From: Thalassiosira profunda
Taxonomy: Eukaryota; Bacillariophyta; Thalassiosirophyceae; Thalassiosirales; Thalassiosiraceae
Length of the DNA stretch: 22,599 nucleotides
Reading direction: 5' to 3'
Assembly (NCBI GenBank): GCA_036939355.1
Contig: JALLAP010000990.1
Location: forward strand, 1-22,599
The position numbers and the translations under genes are program-made. The notes below the pieces were generated by a model, which worked only from the letters and a program-made list of their open reading frames with translations, was not told the origin of the DNA and did not search any database. Positions 8,037 through 16,408 of the stretch are shown piece by piece; position 1 is the first letter of the stretch; each line of letters begins with the position of its first letter.

Positions 8037-11000
8037 TCAGTCGAAGAATTCAGTGGTGGCACCTGTGGTATGCTGGCACTCCTTTTCCCCCCTGCCCAGC
8101 GAGACGCAGCGCAAGTCCTCGGTGTTGCACTTGTTCGGACCAGAGCAGCAGGCCTGACCAATGCTACCACAGGAGGTTGTGGGATTCTGCGTCGGCGATC
8201 CGGAGGGATTCTTTGTGGGGGACTGCAGATATCAAACGAATCGAGATAGATGAGGCAGTGTCTTGACTCAAGCATATTGTATCTACTACTCACGGTGGTG
8301 GGGTTCGTCGTCGGCGTTTCGGTCGAAGATGCAGAGGGCGTGCCAGTCGGCACCGACGTAGGCGACGTGGTCGGCGCGGGCGTGATGCAAATGCCCTCGA
8401 GAGTTGTAACCTGAGCCCTGAGCGTGTCGAGCGTGTCACAGCCTGGCCCCGTCGGCGACTCGGTAGGATTCTTCGTGGGAGACTGCACGCACCAGACAGC
8501 ATGCAAGGCGTGAGCAATTGAGCGAGGTATCGAAGACTTTCAAAGCTGCCCATCGTGGCGAAGCTGGGTTGCGCGATGCATTTGCAAGCGCCAGCATGGA
8601 TCGAAATTGATTGTACTCACCTCCGTGGGGTTCTTCGTCGGCGATTCGGTCGGTGTTTTTGACGGTGACTCCGTCGGGTTCTTCGTGGGAGACTGAGGCA
8701 GGACAGAGCAGGCGACACGTGAGAAATAGAGCGAAGCGAAGCTTGCAAGTACGATACCATATCAACCAGCATCGAACGAGATTGTCCCACCTCCGTGGGG
8801 TTCTTCGTGGGCGATTTGGTCGGGTTCTTCGTGGGAGACTCGGTCGGATTCTTCGTGGGAGACTGCAGGAGAGCACATCACATGAAGCGTCAGAGATGAG
8901 GCTCCGGCGTGCACTCACAAGATGTGCACAAGACATGTGCACAAAGAGATTGCACTCACCTCCGTGGGGTTCTTCGTCGGCGAATCGGTCGGGTTCTTTG
9001 TTGGCGACTCGGTGGGATTCTTCGTTGGAGACTGCAGGCAGGACATAGCAGGCGACACGTGAGAAATAGAGCGAAGCGAAGCTTGCAAGTCAACAGCATC
9101 GAACGAGATTGTCCCACCTCCGTGGGGTTCTTCGTCGGCGATTCGGTGGGAGCGCCCGTCGGCGCGTGCGTTGGAGACATGGTTTCGGAGGTGAGGCAAG
9201 CATTCTCGAGAGCAGTGACCTGTTGCTCAAGAGATGTAACCTGCTGCTCAAGAGCAGTGACCTGTTGCTCGAGGTCTTGAATCGCAGGTAGTAAACACTG
9301 TCCTGGCAGATCTGCATCCGTTAGATCGCCTTTGCACTCTCCACCAACATTGCTGGTTTGGTTCAACCATTTGCGAGAGACAAAACGTAATTAGCAAGGA
9401 GACGAAAGGGAGCGCAAGCGGGCAAGAGAGGAAATGTGGAGACGTACCAACACCCAATGAGCTCAGACACCGGCCCAACATTTAGGCAACTTTCAAAACC
9501 GGCACACGCGTTTTCCACATCACCACTGACTTGGGCCCCGTTGCAACTGTTAGATGCAGCGCACGCTTCGATGATGCTGCCACCGACATCAGCATTTGCG
9601 CAACTTATTGATCCTCCAGTGCACGCATTGACGATGCCGCCACTGACTCGAGCTCCAAAGCAACTGCTAGATTCAGTGCACGCACTTTGGATGTCGCCAC
9701 CAACTTGGGCCCCGTTGCAACTGCTATCTCCAGCGCACGCACTTTGGATGTCGCCACCAACTTGAGCCTGTTGGCAGCTGGAATCCCCCGAGCACGCATT
9801 TACGATGCTGCCACCGACATCAGCAAAAATGCAACTCTCAGTTTGAGTGCACGATCCTTCCGCGACCTTGTTGATGCTAGCAAAAATGCATGCTTCTTGC
9901 CCAGAGCAAGGTGGATTGGCGGCATCTTGGCAGACCCTCCCGGTGAAGAACAAACACGCATCGGTTCCAACGCAGCACTCGCCCGCGCACGCATCCGCGC
10001 ACGTCCCTGAGGCGGAAACGGAGCTGCCACTGGATCCGTCCCAGCGTTCGAGGGCGTTGCCATTGTTGCAATAGACGTACCCTCCCGAGCAATCTCCGTC
10101 GGGCTCAACACCATTCGTACTCTGCAGCAGACGGGGGGCACGGCCTGTTCCCGTCTCCCAGCGGAGTCCGGACGACGCTTCGCCCTCGGGGGACATCGCC
10201 TCGAGGAACCTTGCCTCCTCGTTGGGGAACCTTGCCGCTTGGGGGGCGCCCTCGAGGGAGGGCTCCAGCTTTTGCATCGCCTCCGGATCATCGGAAGCGA
10301 CGTCGTCCAAGACGCCGGGCGCGGCATCTTCGAGGACAGCGGGCGCTGCATCGAGGGCATCGACGCCCTTGGCCTTCTTGGGGGAAACGTCGAGTGCCTC
10401 CGCATCATCCTCGAGGCTGCGAAGCTTGTCCTTGGGGGCACTGCCTGGGGCACCAGACACCGTCGCATCCGCCTTTCAAAATGAGAGAGTGCGAGGAAGA
10501 AGAGGGGCGGTGAGGGCAAAGTCGAAAGAATTGCAAAAAGGAACGAGGAAACGAGGGCGCTCCTATCGGAACTCACGAAGGGCGTTCCCACTTCCAGATT
10601 GGAAGGGGCGCCATCGGCGTCGGTGGCGGGGACCTCGCGGTCGCTGCCGCCCCAGATCACGTTGACGGCGTCGAGGAGGGTGCCGATGATGCCCGGCTTT
10701 TCGGGCTGCTTGGGCGGGTCCGCTAGGTTGCCGGCGCCCTCCTTCTCGTCGAGGGCCGCGTCGAGCTCGTCCATCCCGCCGCGCAGAGGATGGGCGGACG
10801 ACTGGCGCTCGGGGGCATCGACCGTTCCGTCGAACGCCGGGATGCTGCCGGCCTCGAACGACTCGACGACTCGCCCACCTTCGTCGCGGGAACGCGGAGG
10901 AAAGAGAAAAGAGAGAGGAAAATAAGAATGAGGAGGGCTATTGGGAAAAGCTCCGAAGGACGAGGGGCAAACGTACCGTCTCGTCGGAGCCGTAGGACAA

Positions 11001-13353
11001 GGGGGATTGACGGCTCGAGGCAATCAGCCGGGACCCCACCTCGAATGCCGTTTCCTCGGCGGCATCCACGGGGTCCGGGGTGCCGCCGCGAAAAGCGAGC
11101 TCGAGGTTGTCGTTGAAGGCCGTCGCGTCCTCGAGGGAGTAGCCCGAGGCGTCGGGCGCCCCACCATCCGCCTGTTCGAGAGAGCGGAGAGATATTGTGA
11201 GTGATGTTATTTGTGAGTGCATTTCGACCGAGCGAGGAACAACGGCAAATCCGCCTCTTGAAACGTACCGAGGGCGTCCCGTCCGCCGAAGCGAAGGAGG
11301 CGGTGTCACCGAGGAACGCGTCAAGGAGGGGCTGCCCCTCCTTGGCCGGATCCACGTCGTCGACATCGTTGAAGGCGCCGCCGCTGGCGCCGCCATCCTT
11401 TCCGAGGGTGGCCGTGGCCAGCTTCGCCTCGAGCTGGGGAGGATCGTCCAGAATTGCAAATAAACATTGAGCACATCATATGTATCACATGTGTGAGCAA
11501 TTGCAGTACAGTGCACGGAGGAGGAGCCGTTGCCTCACTCACCTGTCCACGCCCATGGACGCGGCCGCCCCCAGCATGCTTGGGGGACGCGCCGAGTGCC
11601 CCCGCCTCGGGCTGGAGGCTGATGGGAGGGTGCTTGGGGTTGATGGCGTCGGGGGCCTGGGTGATGGTGAAGGGGGCGGTGTCGCCGGCCGGAGGGACTC
11701 CGGGGCGCTCGCCGCCGCCACGAAGCGCGGACGAGTCGCCGGGGAGCGCGTCAAGGAGGGGCTGCCCCTCCTTGGCCGGATCCGCGTCGACATCAACATC
11801 GTTGAAGGCGCCGCCGTCGGCGCCGCCGAGGGCGATCGCGGCCAGCTTCGCCTTGAGCTGGGGAACATCAGCGGGGTCCAGGGTGCCGCCGCGAAAAGCG
11901 AGCTTGAGGTTGTTGTTGAACGCCGTCGCGTCCTCGAGGGAGTAGCCCGAGGCGTCGGGCGCCCCGCCATCTGCCTGCTGTTCGAGAAAGAGGAGATACA
12001 ATTGTGAGTGGTATGATTTTTGTGAGTGCAATTGGAAACGAGGAACAACGGCAAACCCGCCTCTTGAAACGTACCGAGGGCATCCCCGCCGCCGAAGCGA
12101 AGGGGGCGGTGTCGCCAGCCGGAGGGACTCCGGGGCGCTCTCCGCCGCCACGAAGCGCGGACGAGTCGCCGGGGAGCGCGTCAACGAGGACGTCGTCGAC
12201 AGCGGGCGGCTGCTCCTCCTTGGCCGGATCCGCGTCGTCGACATTGTTGAAGGCGCCGCCGGCCTTTCCGAGGGCGGTCGCGGACAGCTTCGCCTTGAGC
12301 TGGGGAGAGGGGATTGTCAAGAATTGCAAGCATAACGAGAGCACATCATATGAGCTGCAGTTGGTTGCACATCAGAGGAGGAGCCGAGCGTCACTCACCT
12401 GTCCATGCCCTTGGACGCGGCCGCCCTGAGCGTGCTCGGGGGACGCGCCGAGCGCCCCCGCCTCGGGCTGGAGGCTGATGGGCTGGTGCTTGGGGTTGGT
12501 GTTGATGGCGTCGGGGGCCTGAGGTGGGTGATGGGTGGTCGGTTGGAGGTTGGAGGAGGGGGAGATGTGAGGGGCGATCAATGAATCGCGAAAAATGTTC
12601 GCCAAATATCGCAAACGGGGCCTTTCTTCTTTCTTTCTCTTTTTCTCAAAAAATGCCAATCGAGTCACAGGAGGGGTGACGACAGACGGTGTGACTCTGG
12701 CAGCTGAGAGTACATGAAAAAACGACTTTTGTGCCCCGCTCTCGCGGCCTCCTCCTCCTCGCGGCCGGCGCCCGAGCACGCCCGCCTCCTCTCAGCGCCG
12801 AGCACGCCCGCCCGCCCGCCCGCCCGCCGGCAAGCAAAGCGGGCAGCGTGACACTCCACGAACCCCTGCGGCCGCCGGTGCTTGCGCGTGGCATCATCCC
12901 GGTCGAGCGCTCTCGAACACATCAAATGAAAATGCGATATGAGCTGCACTCCCCGGGGCCTCCGCCGACGAGGGAGCCACGGCCGCGCCGACGCAGGAGA
13001 GCGCCTGCAACTTTGCCGACGCCGAAAGAAGGGCCGCGGACGCGGCCGCGCGGGCGGCGGGCGGCGGTGCGCCCCTTCGCCCAATCCTTCTCGCCCCCGG
13101 CCACCGAGATGCCCGGCCACCGAGATGCCCGGCGAGCGCCCGCCGCCGGGCCTTCCAACGACAGGTCGCATCACATGCACCCGATGCCGGGCGAGGGGCG
13201 TGCGGCCGCGGCACCCCCGATCGAACGCGGCGCCCCGTCCGAATCATCGTCACTTACCAAGGAGGCGTGCACCGGGCCGCGGAGGGCGAGGGGGCGGACT
13301 GCGCCGACCCCTCCCGCGACGGCGGCGGCGAGGGCTGCAAAGAGGAACTTCAT
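8037..13353 (-). CDS. Secreted modular repeat protein (Asp/Gly-rich modules, Cys repeats, coiled coil, SPTKNPT repeats), 14 exons
   Basis: Exons: 13353-13258, 12518-12399, 12299-12075, 11974-11543, 11433-11269, 11171-10977, 10861-10577, 10472-9448, 9352-9118, 9031-8960, 8862-8791, 8692-8621, 8482-8294, 8222-8037. Lengths give one frame of about 1122 residues; most junctions are phase 0. Residues 1-18 are a signal peptide (MKFLFAALAAAVAGG). Residues 33-500 are repeated acidic modules (APDAIN, LKAKL and ADGGAPDASGYSLEDATAF types). About 690-848 carry roughly 20-residue repeats of the form GGxIxxACxxxxSCxxAxV, which suggests a Cys-laddered beta-solenoid. A LEQQVTA heptad coiled coil follows (about 875-900), then Thr/Pro-rich SPTKNPTE repeats likely to be O-glycosylated. 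The end is a Cys-rich tail with a C-x6-CC-x5-C-x6-C knottin-like spacing. A cell-wall or frustule-associated role is inferred only. The exon-7 acceptor was chosen by frame. Confidence 0.8.
8621..9118 (-). repeat. Tandem 72-nt SPTKNPTE exons with duplicated introns
   Basis: Exons 8960-9031, 8791-8862 and 8621-8692 are each exactly 72 nt and encode three octapeptides of SPTKNPTE type, all phase 0. The introns at 8693-8790 and 9032-9117 are near-identical apart from a 12-nt indel, so exon and intron were copied together. Confidence 0.85.
9448..9900 (-). repeat. Cys-repeat coding tandem array (about 60-bp unit)
   Basis: This part of exon 8 encodes about seven copies of a roughly 20-residue unit, GG-x-I-x2-AC-x4-SC-x2-A-x-V. 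Some units are nearly identical in DNA, for example 9678-9712 and 9738-9770. Each unit has two Cys five residues apart. Confidence 0.8.
10977..12518 (-). repeat. Tandem duplication of a multi-exon block (offset about 0.8-0.87 kb)
   Basis: Exons 12299-12075, the middle of 11974-11543, and 11433-11269 encode the same LKAKL module. The start of 11974-11543 and 11171-10977 encode the same ADGGAPDASGYSLEDATAF module. Introns 11975-12074 and 11172-11268 are near-identical, as are parts of 12300-12398 and 11434-11542. Confidence 0.85.
12519..13257 (-). other. Long first intron of the secreted-protein gene (739 nt)
   Basis: It runs from a GTAAGT donor after the signal-peptide exon to a CACCTCAG acceptor. 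It is CG-rich low-complexity sequence, with a CCCG microsatellite at about 12806-12829 and a 17-bp tandem duplication (core ccggccaccgagatg) at about 13096-13131. I see no further exon, but a small one cannot be excluded. Confidence 0.55.
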
Positions 13354-14116
13354 GATGGGCGTGGGTGCGGGAGGCGGAGGGGAGAGTAGAGGTGCAGCGA
13401 GCGAGGTTGTGCGCGCGGCGATGTGAAAATTATGAAGGCGTTTGTGTTGAACGCGACGGAGTGCATGCAGAGGGGCGGGGCATGCTCGCGACGCGCTTCC
13501 CTGAATCGGCGAACCCCACGCCCTGCAGCGACGTGTTGCCGAGAGTAAAGGCTCAATCTGAAACGACAGTCACAAAACCCGCGAGTTCTAGTACTGATTC
13601 GTACGTATGTAGAAGTGTTCCCGAGGCGGGCAGTTTGCAAAACGTCAAGAGGAACGTTTCTCCGTACGTCAGAGAATTCTACGGAATTCTACGGAATGCT
13701 CTATTAGACACTTTTTAGTCCTGCGCGCGTTGCTTTTAGTCTTGAAAGCTGTGTCTTTTGTCTGAGCAACTGTCCAAGCAGTCGAGGTGGTGTCCGAAGA
13801 ACAGTAAGTACGTGGACGGGCATAAGGCCTTTTGGGGATTTGCTTGCTTTTACGTAGTAGTCTCGAAAGCATGTCTCTTGTCTGCGCTGCTTTCGACGCA
13901 CTTCCACTGTCGTTCGCACCACGTTCGTCAGTCGAGGTGGTGTCCAAGTCTCTCTTGTGGTGGTGGTGTCGAAGCCTGAGCGGTCTGAGGGAAATTTTGA
14001 GAGGTATCTAGGATAGTAGATAGTACCTGCCTACCTAAGTCCTGGGCTCTGTTTGGTGGACGGCTGTGTTTGAGTATGGTATCGGCTCTCGATCTATCCG
14101 AGAATGCACAGGGTTG
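13354..14116. other. Intergenic region: promoter of the secreted-protein gene and 3' flank of the GT14-like gene
   Basis: No convincing gene is seen in 763 nt. A TACGTA-containing stretch (13588-13615) lies about 240 nt upstream of the signal-peptide ATG. Two diverged copies of a short segment occur at about 13735-13795 and 13855-13945; they share GTCGAGGTGGTGTCC and a TCTTGTCTG core. At 14003-14027 there is an imperfect inverted repeat (GGTATCTA with TAGATAGTACC) like the promoter-proximal palindromes elsewhere. Confidence 0.4.
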
Positions 14117-15642
14117 TCACAGACTGCCTCTCACTCCGTTTGCATCCCTCTTTGCGACCGCGGCCCTCCACTCTTCCACGGACACCAACCCCCCGCCCGC
14201 GGATCCGCCCTCCGTCCTGGCCATTCCGCCGGGCCGCGCGGCCTCCCCCACGAACTTCCGCGCGAAGAGGCACCCCTCCCCCCGCGCCTTCTCCGCGACC
14301 CCCCGCCAGTCCCCCGCCGCGAACGCCGCCGGATTCTTCGCCCCCACGCTCCAATCGCAGTACGTCGCCCTCCGCCGTCGAACGTCGTCGCCCGCGCAGG
14401 ACTCTCCCCGGGACGAGTCGTCCACCTCCCCGCCCCCGGGACGGCGGAGGATCCCCAGCATTGCCAGCGCCGTGGGGAAGTACAGCTCGTCGGACGCGCG
14501 GACTTTTCTAAACGCGGGCCAGAGGGCGCGGCCGTCGAGGCACGTTCGGGGCAGGGACGCCACGGCGGCGGCGTGGGCGCGGGTCAGGGCCATCCACTGG
14601 TCGGCCTTCCATATCAGATGGTGGGGGACGTCGGTCCGTCGGATGGCATCCCACTGGAGCTGCTGCGCGTAGCCGTTGTTGGGGGTCGAGCGGGCGTGCA
14701 CCCAGCTCTTGTCGTAGGGGTTTGTTTTCGGGGGCGACTTCGACTCCGCAACATCGCTGTCGTCCGCGACATTGTTTCGCGGCCGCGGTCCGAAGAGGGC
14801 CAGCTCCGTTTCCAGGAGGGTGGCGACGGGGAGGCACGATTCGCTGACGAACACGAAGCGGTCCACGGGAGGGATGAGCGCAGCCCCTCCTCCAGCAGGT
14901 CGATCATGGCCCGCGTGATCTCGATGGACCCCCACCCGGGCCGATGCGAATGAAATGCGGGGCGTTCGTCGGCGTGGCCCTCCTCCTTGCCGGCTTTTCC
15001 ATTGCCGTCGCTTTGTCGCCGGAGCAGGTGCCGCTGGCGCAGCCACGGGCTGCGGATCCGCTCGGGGAACTTGGCGTGGCACAGCACGCTCACCATTACA
15101 TCGTCGTCGTCGCGATTGGGGGCCTCCTTCTCGTTCTCGCCCGCGGCATCGTTCCCCTCGCCCCCCGCCGGCCCGCCGGATCCGGAGCGCAGCCACTCCC
15201 TCCAAATATGCTCGTGGGGCAGGTCGTCGATCGTCACAAAGAGGAGGGCGATGTGCCGCCGCCGCTTCCTCCCTCCCGCCGTATTGTTTGCGCTCGCTGC
15301 GGCCTCCTGCTGTTGGGCGGCGGCGTATTTTTGCGCGGCGCCCTCGGCCAGCGCGGCCAGCGGCGGATCCCTCCCGCGGCGGTCGCGGTCGTCCCTGCCG
15401 CCCCTGCCCCTGCCCCTGCCCCTGCCATAATGTGGATCCCTCCCGCGGCGGTCGCGGTCGTCTCTGCGATCGTCTCTGTCGAACCTCCCCCGCTTTCGAT
15501 CGCGATCGTCGTGCCTCCCGTCGCCGCCATTGAAATTGCCGCGCCTCCTGTCGCCGCCGTCGCCGCGCCCGCCGCCCCCTCCCCGGCCCGCGCGGGACGC
15601 GGCCCGCTGCAGGTCGGCGAGCTGCCGGGCGAAGCCGTCCAT
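14117..15642 (-). pseudogene. GT14-like (core-2/I-branching type) glycosyltransferase, frame broken once
   Basis: Family members transfer sugar residues, typically GlcNAc-type, to glycans in the secretory pathway. The first frame (15642 to about 14880) opens MDGFARQLADLQRAA, then an RG/RD-rich region (about residues 20-95). It continues with HIALLFVTIDDLPHEHIWRE, VSVLCHAKFPERIRSPWLRQ and WGSIEITRAMIDLLEEGL. The second frame (about 14878 to 14117) continues with PPVDRFVFVSESCLPVATL, SWVHARSTPNNGYAQQLQWD, IWKADQWMALTRAHA and ASDELYFPTALAMLGI, the conserved C-terminal half. The change of frame falls inside GGGGCTGCGCTCATCC. No splice pair explains it, and the linker seems shorter than I would expect. 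It could be a pseudogene, a sequence error or a collapsed segment. There is no N-terminal signal or anchor helix, unlike secretory GT14 enzymes. Confidence 0.75.
15364..15461. repeat. 29-bp direct repeat plus CCCTGC hexamer run in the RG/RD-coding region
   Basis: The segments starting at 15364 and 15432 share about 29 bp (ggatccctcccgcggcggtc and onward). Between them is a run of about four CCCCTG-type hexamers (about 15400-15425). They encode the DDRDRRGRDP and GRGRGRG blocks of the glycosyltransferase N-terminus. Confidence 0.8.
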
Positions 15643-15832
15643 CCCCGACTTTGATTGGACGGATGAAAGTGAAAAAGTGGAAGTGATTTCACTTTTTGGC
15701 GTTACAGGTATCTACCCTAGACAACGTACGTACTTCGCTCACCTACCTTCCCGCGCCAAACTTTATACTAATTCCTAATTACGTAGGTGACGGCCAGACC
15801 GCCGGAAAAAATGAAGCCTTTTTCAGCTCTCT
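15643..15832. promoter_or_regulatory. Upstream region of the GT14-like gene, cut short by the transposon
   Basis: It contains GGTATCTA and ACGTACGTAC (about 15706-15733) and ATTACGTAGG (15778-15787), the same palindromic vocabulary as the other gene upstream regions in the window. The piggyBac-type element begins at 15833, 191 nt before the ATG. Confidence 0.4.
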
Positions 15833-15892
15833 CTAGTGTCTAGCTTCTTCTCGCCCGCGTCCCGGGACGCGGCCAAATGCGTCCCGGGACGC
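15833..15892. repeat. Left terminal inverted repeat with two 14-bp palindromes
   Basis: A 19-bp outer repeat (15833-15851) is followed by a 5-nt spacer, the palindrome GCGTCCCGGGACGC, an 8-nt spacer and a second identical palindrome. Confidence 0.88.
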
Positions 15893-16408
15893 ATCACCGA
15901 GCCACTAGTTCCTACGTAATCTCTGGTACAAACCTTCGATCTTCGCCTTCGAGCGGCGCCGCGATGCTAATGCCGACGCCGCGCGGCGTGGGCGCGGGTG
16001 CCGCCGACCTCCGCCGGCCGCGGGGGGTCCTGGCGGTGGGCGGGAACGATTGGGTTGGCGGCGGGGGCGCTCGGCGGCTTCGCGGCGGCGCGGAGACGTG
16101 GGAGAGCCGCGATGTGCCCTGATCCGTTGGTTTTGTGCGTCGTGGGGATTGGGGCCGGCCCGCGGGGGTGGAGGGCCGATCCGCCGCCGCCGATTGGTGC
16201 CATATGGTCCGACGCGAACCGCCGCGGACGTACGCCGGCGTACGCGGCGTTGCGTGGCCCTCTCGTACGCGGGAGTGCTGGTGGATCGGCCAAATCCACA
16301 TCATATCTCACACACAATGCTGTAGTAGACGGCAATTAAGAGGATAGAAGTGATAGTATTGTCTATGATTGCACTTCTATGTATGAATTCGTTGCAGTTC
16401 TATCGATT
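15893..16408. other. Non-coding left part of the transposon
   Basis: About 516 nt lie between the left palindromes and the transposase stop codon. It is CG-rich, with open frames on both strands but no recognisable protein. CCTACGTAAT at 15911-15920 is the reverse complement of ATTACGTAGG at 15778-15787, just outside the element. Confidence 0.5.

Noticed and set aside
9800..11023. 407-residue minus-strand open frame running through introns of the secreted-protein gene
   Set aside because: It uses a shifted frame in exon 8 and includes intron sequence. The other frame gives continuous Cys repeats and matching splice phases.
10977..12518. The repeated acidic modules as separate paralogous genes
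   Set aside because: Only one signal-peptide start (13353) and one stop (8037) are found, and all internal exons join in phase.
12700..13180. Open frames in the CG-rich long intron as a separate gene
   Set aside because: The translations are Arg/Ala/Gly/Pro low complexity in every frame on both strands, and the intron boundaries are good.
15877..16335. Several 70-130 residue open frames inside the left part of the transposon
   Set aside because: They are overlapping frames on both strands of CG-rich DNA, with no motif or splice context.
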